From Gnetum montanum (taxonomy: Eukaryota; Streptophyta; Gnetopsida; Gnetales; Gnetaceae): 64,000 bases of DNA. The stretch is taken from positions 229,351 through 293,350 of the forward strand of contig MNCI01036663.1 of NCBI GenBank assembly GCA_015680685.1, written 5' to 3'. The notes under the pieces are model-generated. The model was not told where the DNA came from. It saw only the letters and a list, made by a program, of their open reading frames with translations, and did not search any database. The translations under genes were made by a program, and so were the position numbers. This document shows positions 36,908 through 49,379 of this stretch, one piece after another (positions within the stretch are counted from its first letter, which is position 1; each line of letters opens with the position of its first letter).

Positions 36908-39472
36908 TGTTACTTGTAACAAATAAAATTTTGCAAAAATATTTGAACACAATTTTTCCAATCTACTTATAATTTCCCCTAGAAATAAAATTCCATAAAA
37001 AACCTAGAAATAGAGCAAGATTCAATGGACTTAGAAAGAGAAAAGAAAAGAAAGTAGATTTGTGGGAAATCTTAAATGTTTGAGTAAGATAAATTGACAT
37101 GAGAAAACATTTCACAATAAAGCTATTCCTAATTCCATAACTACAAATTGTTTAAACCTTCTAAGCTCAACAAGCAATTTTATAAAGACAATCTTATTAT
37201 AATACCAAAAATTGTTGCATAAAAAACAAAGTATGAGTCCCTATTTTGGCTAGTTAATAGTTGTCAAAGATTACATTTAACAGAGCTTTCAAAAAATTTG
37301 ACAATTTTTGGATTGAAATACCAAGGCAATACACTTTAAAACAATGAAGATATTTTAGTCATCTCAAAATACTAAAGTTCTCCTAGATTCTCTATGCTTA
37401 AAATAGGCAATTTTTAACACATTAATATTAAATTGCTATTGAGGCTTTTCAACAACATAATCTCTTCTATGATAAATCTTAATAGAAGTCTAGTATTGCG
37501 TAAGAAAAAGAGCTATAAAAGATAACCTAGGAGAAATCCTAAAATTAAAATACAAGCACAATACTATCTAAACCATTAGCTAAGTAACTAAAATAAAATG
37601 GAAAGAAATAAATTCATAGGAGTAAAACAAAGCAACCGAATTGAACCGAATTGATGTCTTTAGCAAGCCATCTTATAAGAATTATTTGAAGTTACTTCCC
37701 TGCACCCCCCACACCANCACCCACCCAAAAAAAAATTTCTCAATTCTACATTTAAAGGTCCTTTTATAGTGACCTTAATATAGTTACAATAATCATGAGG
37801 AGTTAAGATCTTACAAATATAAATTTAAAACTACCTTGGGAGTTAAAGCTTCCATGGGGATTACAAGAATTTTTAGCTATGGTTGCCAAGTGTTTGCTTG
37901 GTAAAAAATATCATAAAATTTACCATAGGAAGTTACAAAAATATTGGAGAAATACATGCCATAAGTAGAAAGTGTCCTTTCAAATGTAAACATTTAGGAA
38001 ATTTAGTTAGGATTTATATACATCTTTAATATGAAAATTAGCTTAGATTAAATAAAGATCCATAGATCCACTTTTCTAAATTGTAACTATTTTCATATGT
38101 ACATGTATTATCTTTTCAAACTTATATCAGAACTTATGGTCACAATAATATATATAATTGTTTTAATAATGCTTCATCCAAGCTTTCAACTTGAAATATG
38201 AAACATGATTTTTCTAGTGTAGTTTAGGCACAAGCATTTGTTGCCACTATGTTGCTACTGCCTTATTGCTTTTACGCTACATTGATCATTAGCATGTAAC
38301 TAATGTAGAAGTGGCATCATCATGATGAGTAGGCATGTGTTGAGATTGTAGCCTCATTTGAAATCCTTGTCACATTGTTGCATGTTCTGTCAATTATAGA
38401 GTTGTTCAAATATGTCTTGAGCTCCACTTGTTGGCTCATCTTTGTGTTCCTTTGTCTTGAGCTCCATTGATATTGGAAGAAGTTGTATCTCCAACCATCA
38501 TGTTCTCATGCGTCGACATCATCTCTGTTATTTCCATCAGCTTTGGAATTGGAATTGCTTGTTTGATTATTTAAAATTATTTTTTTGGATTTGCAATTGA
38601 CCTTCATTCCTCTGGCTATGCTACCAATGTTTCCATGTGTTAGGGTTATCTATTTTTATTTGGAAATTTCAATTATCATTGTAAAATTTTCCACATGCTA
38701 GTAAGTGATGAATTCTTTGGTTTTGATTGATGTGTAGGGAAGAACCATGATGTGGTGTTACTAGTAAAAATCCATTTCTTTCCTTGAGTAGATGTTCTTT
38801 CTTAGGTAGCAAAAATTCACTTAATGATACCATGTTTTAAATGATGAGCTACATTAATCGTTTCTGCTCTTCTTGAAGCAAGGATTTTGATTTGATAACA
38901 TTAACTCTTGATCTATTGTTATTCCAGTAACTTTGGATATGATATCATAAATCAATAGCATACCTTCACTATTTCCTAGTTTTAACTATCTTTTCACTTT
39001 TCAAAGCATAAATTCAATAATTAATCATAGATGGTTTCTCTTGGTAACATTGCAATAGATTTTTGAACTTTAATCTTATCAAATTGTTGATATCCTAGCC
39101 ATGGGTTTTTTCTAAATTCTTATCCCAAATTGATTATTTCCACCAAAATCTTTAAACATAAGGACTTTTTAACAGGCTTAGCTTGAATGCCAAATTTAAC
39201 TTCAAGCAAAAGAAAATATTGTTTACCTATGTATTCACTTTCAACAGTCCATAGCTACTGAGAACTAAGAAATTATTCATCTCATACTCCCAATTACAAC
39301 TCCATATGAATATAACAATCAAAAGAGCATCACTAAATAGATTATTCTCTCAAAACTTTGATAGGCAATGTTACTTATGATCTTCAAATGCATATCCTTT
39401 TATTCTTATATATATTTTTATATCTATTGATTTCATATTGCTACACCATAAAATGGTCAAAATGTGCTAACA
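36908..39472 (-). repeat. 3' LTR of element B
   Basis: In plus orientation it begins TGTTACTTGTAAC and ends TGTGCTAACA. It aligns along its whole length with 46767-49379 (for example AACAAATAAAATTTTGC, GATTCAATGGACTTAGAAAG and TAGGCATGTGTT). One N at 37717. It contains no reading frame of note. Confidence 0.85.
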
Positions 39473-39490
39473 TTTCATTCCCCCTCATTA
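39473..39490 (-). other. Polypurine tract of element B
   Basis: On the minus strand AATGAGGGGGAATGAAA directly precedes the TG of the 3' LTR, the expected site for plus-strand DNA priming. Confidence 0.7.
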
Positions 39491-39877
39491 AACTCCTTTA
39501 AAATCCATGATGTTTAAAATTATTTACCAGCTAAATCATTACTAAAACAAGACTTTATTTAACATTTTTACAAAAATACAAATATTTTTTAAGGAAAACT
39601 TTCACCAAACTTAAGGTTTTGTGAAATCAAAACCTAATTCCTAATAAAACTTACGAAACTATACAAACTTAATATCATATAAACTATTCTATTGGTGAAA
39701 AGAGAAACGTTGAAGTGAATCTCTTAGGGATTCTCATATCATGAACCCTTTCATATGTAATTTCAATTATGATGAATGTCTTTCTTTCCTCTTATTTCCT
39801 AGTGGATGCCTCAACTTGGTCTTCATCTTTATTTTCAACAAATATCTTTGCTTCTTCTTCATCCAACCCTTTAGCTG

Positions 39878-40195
39878 CTAATTTTTGAGGTTCTTCCCAA
39901 CTAGTTGCTTTTGTGTCTTAAGACATGAAATCCTCTCCTTAAGAATCATATTTACTAGACTCTCCTTGATATTTAGCTTGAGTGATGCATTTATGAAAAC
40001 TTCTCCAAACATTGGAATGTATAGAAAGTCCACCAGTGGAAAATCTAAATTCATCTCAAAGTTAAAGTAAGAAAGGACTTCACTAGATGCTCCATGGGTA
40101 GTTTCTTTATAATAAGCTCTCAATACATGTTTTGGACAACATCCCACAACATATGGGATAAAAGGCCTTCTTATTTTCATCTTTCTAAGTACCAT
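39878..40195 (-). CDS. Small extra ORF of element B between integrase and 3' LTR
   Basis: An open frame of 105 codons, unusually intact compared with the rest of the element. It contains VVGCCPKHVLRAYYKETTHG, a mid-section predicted as mixed helix and strand, and a basic C-terminus. It does not resemble gag, pol or integrase tail sequences that I can name. Its position matches the extra ORFs reported in Tat-group elements downstream of pol. It may be chance, the remnant of a longer frame, or a real accessory gene. No counterpart is seen elsewhere in the window. Confidence 0.4.
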   Translation of the reverse strand: MVLRKMKIRRPFIPYVVGCCPKHVLRAYYKETTHGASSEVLSYFNFEMNLDFPLVDFLYIPMFGEVFINASLKLNIKESLVNMILKERISCLKTQKQLVGKNLKN

Positions 40196-40799
40196 CTTTA
40201 TTTCTCACATTCAAATACTTCACTTGATTTTTCACTTAATCCTTGAATTGAAAACTAATGGATTTCCAAGCAACCCACATTTCTTTATATAGTGTAAGGT
40301 AAATATGAAATTTCAACCAATTCTACTAACCAAATTTTCCACTTAGCCAGAATATATTTATTTTCCATCATCATACTATTTGGATACTTCAAATTCCATT
40401 ATTTGGTTGTTAAAATTAATTCACCGCTATGTAGTTATCTAATCATCACTTCCACTTACAAGTAATGATTACTTGAAATAATCTAAATCTAATTTTTAAA
40501 CTAACACTTTGCATTAAATGTTTTTTTTAAAACTAATACTCTAATTTATACTTGTTTTTATAGTATTATATAAACTTATCAAAGCATTCGTATAGGATAT
40601 ATATGTTATAGTTAAATATTCTATAAGTCTATACATATTATTTATTATATATGCTAAGAATATACATATTAAATTTTATATATAAAAGGTTTACTACTTA
40701 CTACTTTGTATCCTAAATATTATTATAGTTATATACATACATATATTATTATTATATATATGTATATTTATTGATATATATATATATTTAAGTTGTAGG

Positions 40800-42082
40800 T
40801 AGTTGTCCAAAATAATGTTTTATATCAAAACATTATATGGAAATTGCAACTCTATCCCATCTAATGTCGATAATTTGTAGGTATCTTTTGATAATTGTTT
40901 CTGGATCTAAAATGGACCAGTCCATATTGTCAAAAACTTATTTGGCTTCTTCGTGTTCCATAATAATACAAAATTACCAACTTTAAAAGCTCTCTTCAAA
41001 GCCTTTCTATCGAACCACAATTTGACTTATGAAGCATTCTTTAATAAATTATCTCTAACTCAGTCCATTTCAACTTCTCTTCTGATGAGTCAGGCCATGA
41101 AACTTCTATCTTTATCAATTTTCTCACTATACTTTTGCACAAAATCTAAGGCTAAACTTATAATCTTGTTCATAATTCTTGAGCGCAAATCATAGATCAA
41201 GTTATAATTTGTTGTTCCAATAGCCTTCTTAAATCTAATACAATCAATCCATAGTGAAAATTGTAGATAATCAATCCAATTTTCTAGATTACCATCCATC
41301 GATTTCTTAATGTAGGAAATAATCTTTGTATTTATATATTTACCTAATCCATTTCTTTGATGATAATAATTTGAAGAAGAAAATGGAAAGATGAATTTTT
41401 CCAATGCCCATGTTATAAACTCTTTAGATTGAAAAGTGGGTTCATTATTAAATACCAACACTTTAAGTAGGCTAAAATGGCTTAAAATCTCATCTTCTAA
41501 GAACTTAATCACATTTGATGCTAAAATTTTTCTTAGAACCTTTCCTTCAGACCATTTAATAAAGTAGTTAATAGCTATGAAAATAAAATTATGTCCTACT
41601 CTCAAAGGAGTAATTGTACCAATGAAATCCAAGCCCCATTATAGAAATGATGTATTCAAAACTACCAATTTTAATGGAGCTCTAGCTCTCTTAATCTTTG
41701 GTCCATGAATTTGACATTTGTAACATATTTGAATTTTCCAACTAATATCACAACACATACTAGGCCAATACAATCCATAGTGGAATATATGTTGAATAGT
41801 AAACTTAGAAGATTCATAGAATAAGTTGGAATGATCATGGAATTGTTCTAAAATAGGACTAATTTGATCATTATGAACAAATTTCAACAAAAGCCCTTTG
41901 AAATACTTTCTATATAAAATTCCATATTTAATCACGAATTTATTTGCTCTCTTGATGAAAGCTCTCTTCTGACTCATAGTTAGATTATTTGAAACCTTTT
42001 GTGTATCAAGAAATTCTAGAATCCCATAATACCAATTTCTCTCATGAGTCCTAAGCACACATACGCAATCTTCTCTAGCCAT
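40800..42082 (-). pseudogene. Integrase of element B
   Basis: The minus-strand order is: zinc-binding N-terminus at about 41900-41700 (H-x-H region, then GLYWPSMCCDISWKIQICYKC, with both cysteines of the final C-x2-C kept); catalytic core from 41632 (MDFIGTITPLRVGHNF, first Asp kept; FNNEPTFQSKEF where the second catalytic Asp is Asn; NGLGKYINTK where Glu is replaced); and a C-terminal barrel near 40970-40840 (FKVGNFVLLWNTKKP, then WTGPF). One TAA splits 41632 from 42082. The loss of two of three catalytic residues shows that it is inactive. Confidence 0.85.
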
Positions 42083-42149
42083 TAACTTGGCTAATCCCTT
42101 TCCTTTAATGGTTTTTCATATTTTCAGTGTAAATCGAAAACCTTGAAGC

Positions 42150-43507
42150 TTTATGAGCCACTTTCCTCTCTTCAATCCAATTTCATTTTAGGCTACAAAA
42201 TTGTTTGATTGTAAGCTAAAATAGCATAATATGAACTAATGAGCTTTCCAAGTAATATTTGAAGTGATAAAGTGCTTTAATAACTATAAATGCCTATTTC
42301 TGTAAGTCTAAATAATTTAACTCTAAACCTTTCAACTTATATCCAAAGAACCTGATCGATTCATCTTGACCTTCATTTTTTTGAGTTAAAATGATAGTAA
42401 CTGAATCATCTAAAGCAAATTCATATAACCAAAAGTCCTCTTTCAATTTTGGCCTTACTAATTAAGGAGCTTTTGGAATGGCCTTTTTAATTTTTGCTAA
42501 AGCTCTCTCTAATTTTGGTATTTTCTCTACTAGGACATCCTTCTTTAGCATATGCATCAAAGGTCTAGTAATTTTAGTGAATCTATAGATAAATTTCCTA
42601 ACAAAATTTATTTTACAAAAAAAGATCTAAGAGACTTTTTACTTATAGGATGCTTGCTATTCTGTACTACTTGAATTTAGGAGTTATCTATAGCAATTCC
42701 TTCTTGAAAAATTATATGGCCTAGTAAAATTTTAGATTTAACCCCATACATTTCTTAGGAATTAATGAAATACCATACTCACAACATCTATCAAAAACTT
42801 GTTGAAGATGACTAATATGATCTTCCTTCCTTTTTGAAAAGATGATGATATCATCCAAATAAACCACAAAAAACTCGATTATTAAACATTTAAAGGCTAA
42901 ATCAATTGCTCTTTCAAAAGTAGTTCCAGCATTTGACAATCCAAATGGCATTCTTTGGTAAGGAAAAGTTCCCCACTTAGTGATAAATGTTGTTTTATAT
43001 TTGTTATCCTTATCTACCATAATTTTATTGTAGATCGAAAAACCATCTAGAAAAGAATATACTTGAGAACTTGATACTTTAATCAACATCTCATCAATTC
43101 TAGGAAGTGGATATTTATCTTTCTCTAAGGCTTCATTCAAATTTCTACAATCCACATAAAGACTAATATTCTCATTCTTCTTTCTTACAAGCATAAGGCT
43201 AGCAAACCATGTCAAATATCAAACTAGATATACAATTCAATCTTGTAATAACTTCTTAATCTCAACTTCCATGCTAGCTCAAATGATGGATGAAATTTCC
43301 TTTTTTATTCTTAACTATCTTACAATCATCCATCAAAGGAATTTTATGTATCATCAAATCTGGTCTAAAAGTTTTAAGATCACCATAAGACCAAGCAGAA
43401 TTTTCCAGATTATTTTTTAGAAGTAATAAAAATTTTTTCTTGAAAACTAAATCCTTTTCCTTTTTGATATTTAACATCTTTGGCATCTCAGTAGATCCAA
43501 AATTCAC
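42150..43507 (-). pseudogene. Reverse transcriptase and RNase H of element B
   Basis: A pre-RT segment at 43507-43274 (NSAWSYGDLKTFRPDLMIHK) leads into RT at 43215-42721: ISLYVDCRNLNEA, YPLPRIDEML, YSFLDGFSIYNK, FPYQRMPFGLSNAGTTFERA and the catalytic VYLDDIIIFSK (YLDD at 42861-42850). A connection and gypsy-type RNase H follow to about 42150 (DFWLYEFALDDSVTIILTQK, then ALYHFKYYLESS). The RT core is open for 164 codons with all main motifs, so RT decayed less than its flanks. The RNase H contains a few stops. Confidence 0.88.
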
Positions 43508-43799
43508 TATTTCATGAGCTTTATTATCTAGATTCTGTATATCTTTTTCACTAATTTTTTTTTGCTAAACTCATGTTCAGAATCAATCACCTTTTGGAAA
43601 TTCAAGTTGTCTTAAACCTCGATGTTGTTTTTGGTATGATTTTATCTTCAAATTCTTGCTTGTTTTTCATAAACCTAAGTACATGATCATCATCTGTAAA
43701 TACTTGAAAATGCTTTATGTTATCTAATACTGATGGCTAATGTTCTTTCTTGATCATTACATCATCATAACCTTCCATATTTTTCACATATAATGTTGA

Positions 43800-44720
43800 T
43801 GTTGTTTTTGGTAAGTCATCTACTATATAATTATCTTTCCTACCTATATGTTCTATTTTTAAGTGCTAAAATTGATCCAACATTTTTTTGACAAGTTGTT
43901 TATAGGGTTGTGAATGGACTTTATATTACATAATTACCTTTAATCTAATCATAAACTAATCTTGAGTCTCTCCTTATGGTGATTTCCTTAATTCCTTTTA
44001 TCAATATTGTCTTAATTCCAAGACACAAAGCTTCATATTCTACCTTGTTATTTGTACAAGGAAAAGATAGATGTATTTCCCTTAATACTCTTGGAGAATC
44101 ATCTTTTACTAAAACTACTCCCACTCCTACTCCTTTTGAGTTACAAGAACCATCAAAGTATACTTCCCATTTGCTCTCATCTTGAGATTCTTCTATTTCC
44201 AAGTTATCAACTTCCTGAAGCATGCATATTCTAGTTCCAAAAGCTCTTATTTCAACAACTTTGTTCTTTATATTTGAAGTAATGTTTTCATTCATTAAAG
44301 ATTCACTATAAAAATATATTTGATTTGGTTCTCCTTTCCAAGGGAGACACATATGTGAGTAATCCATTGACATGTAACCTAAAAAACTCTTACTCCAAGT
44401 TCTGCTCAATAAAAGACTATGTGAATCTGGTATATCTACCACTTGAATACTTATGATACATGGTTTAGAAGAAATTTCTAATAGAAAATTGGGCAATTAA
44501 CCAACAATATTTACTCTATTTCTATCCACTTGAAAAATATTCTTCTTTGATTTTTAGAAATCAAATCAAGTTTCATGCATATAGATAATGGGATGATAGT
44601 ATATGTAGGTCTAGAATCAACTAAACAATTGTGAAGATATTTGTCTTTTAACTGCATTGTCAAAAGAAAAGGAGGAACTTCCTTATCAAGAGTACAATCA
44701 TAGCTAGTTTCTGCTTTCTA
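43800..44720 (-). pseudogene. Protease and Tat-type RNase H placed before RT (element B)
   Basis: The protease lies at about 44690-44390: the active-site region LVDSRPTYTIIPLSIC has the D-S-G glycine changed to Arg, and the fold ends at SLLLSRTWSKSFLG. It is followed in the same open frame (44496-43945) by an RNase H of the kind that plant Tat elements carry in addition to their own: WEVYFDGSCNSKGVGVGVV, NNKVEYEALCLGIK and RRDSRLVYD, with D, E and D catalytic residues all present. A C-terminal extension (about 43940-43800) reads LKIEHIGRKDNYIVDDL. In T1 the corresponding domain lies after the gypsy RNase H instead, so the two families differ in domain order. Confidence 0.8.
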
Positions 44721-44913
44721 GTCATTATTAGACACATAGCTTAACTTTGACTATCCAACTCTCATTTTACCTTTAAGAAACTCTAAATATTTTCTCTATT
44801 GATCTCCTATCTGTAACAATTGATATATGCTGATATTGGCCTTAAAATGTTTGATATCTTTAATTAAATAATATTCTTCATCTCCATAAAGCCTAGTTTC
44901 TTCATCCAATTAT

Positions 44914-45366
44914 TTAAAGATTTATTTTTAAGTACATTGCTCTACTTGATCTTATTTTTTTATTATTCTTCTCTCTTCTACTTGGTTCAAAAATATTTCT
45001 GTTAGTAGATGGATCAAAAATGATGTTTGGAGGTTTGAAAGTAGTTAATCTTTCTTTTGACCAAAGATTATATCCATTTTCTTCATTTTTATTACACTCT
45101 TCATCTAACAATGTATAGTTTTCAAAACTTGATAGGAAAGGGATATCACTAGATCCATTAGAATATTTACTTGCATAATGAATACTAGATAACTCATTAT
45201 CTGATTTGATATCAAGGAAGTTGGACATAACAACAACACTTTCATCCTCATCTTCTATTAACTTAGTATCTTGATGCTTATGTTTTCTATTTTTCTTTTC
45301 TTTTTTGATTTTAACTTTTGCAAAGATTTCTCTAATATAACCACCTTTGTTTGATAAGTCTCTCAT
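44914..45366 (-). pseudogene. Gag C-terminal linker of element B
   Basis: An open frame of 150 codons, hydrophilic, with a Lys-rich head (KVKIKKEKKNRKHKHQ), an acidic centre and a short basic tail, lying between gag and protease. No CCHC knuckle is visible in it. It is likely the nucleocapsid-spacer part of gag-pro rather than a separate gene; function is inferred from position. Confidence 0.5.
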
Positions 45367-45379
45367 TAATTATCCCTTT

Positions 45380-46080
45380 TAGATTTTCTACTTTCAAACT
45401 CTTATTCTGTCTTAACATGAGATGATCCCGGTAAAGCTTTAAGTTGAGAATAATATTGCATGAGAATCATCATTTTCTCTTCTCTTTTTTATGTTGTGAT
45501 AATCTCTTCATGGTTTAAGTTCAACTATTTTTCTAAGTGTATAGCTTCACCAAAGTAGTCATTCAATGTTAGCAACTTTGGAGTTCTTCTTAATCCAATT
45601 GAAATATTGGGATTCATAGCCTTCAGATATGTATCTCTAAGAACTACATTTGATGGTCTATATTGTCTTTGAAAGAGTTTATAAATTCTTTGAAACTTAA
45701 TATTGAAATATCTAATTGACTCTTTAACTCCTTACTTAGCTTATACTAGCCCATAGTATAGTTGTTGTTGATCCAATTGATTACCAAACTCAGCCAAGAA
45801 AAGACTTTTCATGTCATCCAAACTTGCGATACTATTACTTGACAAGTTTGAATACCAAATCTAAGTCATATCCTTTAAATTTTCCACAAACAATCTACAA
45901 ACTCAACCTTGATGTTGAACATTTGCATTAGCCAAAGCTAACTCAAACATGTCAATAGACTCTTTAGCCAGGTAAGCTTTTCTAGGAATAAAAGCTTAGG
46001 AAAGTATGTGTAAACTACCTTAGGAATATTGTTGTAGTTTTGAAATCCTAATGGTGTAACTCTTTGCCAAGGATTTTCCA
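45380..46080 (-). pseudogene. gag domain of element B
   Basis: On the minus strand: the N-terminal block VTPLGFQNYNNIPKVVY, then the retrotransposon gag core IWYSNLSSNSIASLDDMK, FLAEFGNQ and KESIRYFNIKFQRIYKLF. Frameshifts split it into several pieces and no start codon is certain. The copy at 52348-51830 (element B') is a clear relative (VTPLRFLNYHDIPKVVY). Confidence 0.75.
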
Positions 46081-46414
46081 TCCTATTGGAATTTCCTTTG
46101 ATTATTGAACTCTTTTACTTATTTGAACTTCTTTTATAAACTAATAAACTAGATAGTATGGGTGATTTTCTTATCCTTCTTATCTTTACTCCACCACTTG
46201 TTCCAAATTCAAAGCCCTCTTCTATTATTCTTCTAATGAATAATTAGTCTTATAATTAAGAATTTCTTTGGAACCTTTGAAATTCTCCAAACTATTAGTT
46301 TGTTTGGTCATTAAGTAAAAATAATATCTAATTTCTTAAGTCTTTCTAACAACAAAGAATTTTTGGTGTGCTAGGACTATCAAGCTTATGAACTTGGAGG
46401 ACAAATTCTCAACT

Positions 46415-46428
46415 CTCCTTCTAGCACC
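46415..46428 (-). other. Primer-binding-site-like motif of element B
   Basis: GGTGCTAGAAGGAG on the minus strand, the same motif that follows the Tat LTRs at 5016 and 23316. It lies about 340 bp inside the apparent end of the 5' LTR (46767), so either the LTR is longer than the pair alignment shows or the motif is a leader element. Confidence 0.45.
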
Positions 46429-46766
46429 AAAAGAACTATTGCTGATCGGTTGAGACTCGACTACCAACATTGGGAGCCTCAAGATCTTGTGACCTAGAGT
46501 TATGGGATTAAAAGTTGTTCTTCAAACAAGATTTAGGTGTGTGTTGGTCTCGAGCAAAACCAAGTTTTATATACCTCAAATAAACTCAATAGTTATGAAA
46601 CATACTAGATATGAGTATGTGTTTGCTAATGTGAATCTTGAAAGGATTGTGTTATGTATAAAACTATAATCGACTATCATAAAGATTCAGCTAAATTTGT
46701 TAATATTGTGAGTTGTTGAAGGTTTCTATTTTGTTCAATCACTTAGTCTATATAGTCCCTATAGTA

Positions 46767-49379
46767 TGTTACATGTAACAAATAAAATTTTGCAAAAACA
46801 TTTGAGCACAATTTTGTTAATGTACTTCTAATTTTTCAGAGAGAGAAAATTTCACAAGAAAACTAGAAATATACCAAGATTCAATGGACTTAGAAAGAAA
46901 AAAGAAAAAAATATATATTTTTGTGAAATCTCAAATATTTAAGCAAGATAAATCGATATAATGAAGCACTTCACAATAATGCTATTTCTAATTTAATAAC
47001 TACGAATTTTCCAAACCTTCTAATCTTAAAAAGCAATTTCATAAAGATAATCTTATTATACTACCAAGAATTGCTATGTAATCAACAGAGTACAAGTCTC
47101 TATTTTAGCTAATTAATAGTTGTTAAAGATTGCATTCAACAAAGCTTTCAAAAAATTTGACAATTTCTGGATTGAAATACAAAGGAAATACACTTTAAAA
47201 TAATGAAGCTATTTCAATCATTTCAAAATACCAAAGATTCTTATAGATTCTCTATGCTTAAAATAGGAAATTTCATTAAGATATTACTATTAAATTGCTC
47301 TTAAATATTTTCAACAACATAAGCTCTTCTATGGAAAATCTTAATAGAAGTTTAATATTGTGCAAAAAATAGAGCTATAAAAGACAACCTAGGAAAAATC
47401 CCAAAAATAAAAAATAAAAACAATACTATCTAAACCATTAGCTAAGTAGCTAAAACAAAATGGGAAGAAATGAACTCATAGGATTAAAAAAAAAGTATCT
47501 GAATTGATATCTTTAGCAAGCCATCTTACAAGAATTCTTCAAAGTTTCTTCTACCTCCCCTGCCCCTCTAGCAAAAAAATCTTGGTCATTTTATAGTGAC
47601 CTTAATATAGTTGCAATAATCATGATTAGTTAAGGATCTTACAAATATCTTAGAAATATAAATTTACAACTACCTTAGGAGTTAAAGCTTTAATGGGGAT
47701 TATGAAAATTTTTAGCTATGGTTTCCAAGTGTTTCCTTCATAACAAATATCATAAAAGTCAGCATAGGAAGTTACAAAGAAAATTAGAGAAATAAATGCC
47801 ATAATTTAAAAATGTCCTTTCAAATTAAAATATTGAGGAAATTTAGTTAGGCTTTTGATACATCCTTTATGTGAAAATCAACTTAGATTAAATAAAGCTT
47901 CATAGATCCACCTTTGTAAATCATAGCTATTGCCATATGTATATATATTATCTTTTCAAACTTATATCATAACTTATGGCCATCATGATATATGTAATAT
48001 TTTTAATAATTCTTCATCCACACTTTTAACTTAAAATACAATATGTGAATTTTTTGGTGTGGTTCAGGAATGAAGATTTGTTTCCATCATGTTGCCACTA
48101 CCTCATTGCATTCACCATCGCATTGCTTGTTGGCATGTAACTAGTGCAGGAGTGGTGTCACCTTGATGAGTAGGCATGTGTTAAGATCATAGCCTCATCT
48201 AACATCCTTGGCATGTTGTTGCATGTTCTTGAAATTATAGAGTTGTTCGAAAATGTCTCCAACTCCACCTATTGGCTCATCTTTGTCTTGCAACTACTAA
48301 CACTCCTAGCTCTATTGTTGTTGGAAGAAGTCATGTCTTTAGCCATCATGTTCTCCCATGCTAGCATAACCTCTACCATTTCCATCAATGTTGAAATTAG
48401 ATTTGCTAATTTGGTTGTTTCAAATCATTTTCTAGGATTTGCAATTAACCCTCTCTAGGCTAGATCAAATTGTCATTGAGCATTGAATCACCTTTTATGT
48501 TTTTTTGCTTTACTTTGGCTATGCTACCAATACTGTTGTGCCTTAGGGTTATCTATTTTCATTAAAAAATTTCAGTTTTCATAGTTAAACTTTTTATGCA
48601 TTGGTAAGTGAAGAATTCATTGGTTTTGATGGATGTTCAAGGAATAGCCATGATGCAGTGTTACTTTTAAAAATCCTTTTTTTTTTCTTGAGTAGATGTC
48701 TTTTCTCAGGCAACAAAAATTTCCTTGATGATACAATGGTTTAAATTATTAGTTGCATTAATCATTTCTACTATTTTTGGAGCAAGGATTTTGGTTTAAT
48801 AACATTAACTCCCAATTTATTTCTATTCTAGTAACTTTGGATCTAATTTCATGAAGCAATTGTACACCTTTACTATTTTTAGGTTTCAATTATCTTTTTA
48901 CTTTCTAGAGTAGAAATTCAATAATGAATCATAGAGGATCTCTCTTGGTAATGTTATAGTTCATTTTTTATCTTTGAACTTGTTAAATTGTTGATATCCT
49001 ACTTGTGGGTTTTTTTATAAATGCTTATCCCAAATTGATTATTTCCACTAGAATATTTAAACATAAGTACTTTGTAATAGGCTTAACTTGAATGCCAAAT
49101 TTATCTTCAAGAAAAAATAAATATTGATTACCTATGTATTCACTTAAACTGAACAATCTAGAGATACTAACAATTGAGAAATTATTCATCTCATACTTTC
49201 AGTTACAACTCCATATGAAGATAACAATTAAAAGAGCATCACTAAATATATCATTTTCCCAAAATGTAGATAAGCAATGTTACTTATGGTCTACGACTAC
49301 ATATCTTTTTATTCTTCTATTTTTTTATATCTATTGATTTCATATTTGTGTTCCATAAAATGACCAAAATGTACCAACA
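46767..49379 (-). repeat. 5' LTR of element B
   Basis: In plus orientation it starts TGTTACATGTAAC and ends GTACCAACA; it pairs with 36908-39472. The sequence between 46440 and 46767 has a relative next to the B' gag fragment (52640-52800), but none at the left LTR. Confidence 0.8.

Larger units (their letters stand above)
36908..49379 (-). mobile_element. Element B: full-length decayed Ty3/gypsy retrotransposon
   Basis: Two LTRs of about 2.6 kb (36908-39472 and 46767-49379) flank an interior coding, on the minus strand, gag, protease, an RNase H, RT with its own RNase H, integrase and a small extra ORF. A polypurine tract lies exactly inside the left (3') LTR. Flanking 5-mers (TAGTG left, ATAAG right) do not match, so there is no target-site duplication to confirm the ends. 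The element interrupts copy T2 about 90 bp after its gag-pro stop. Most domains are broken by stops, and two integrase catalytic positions are changed. Confidence 0.85.
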
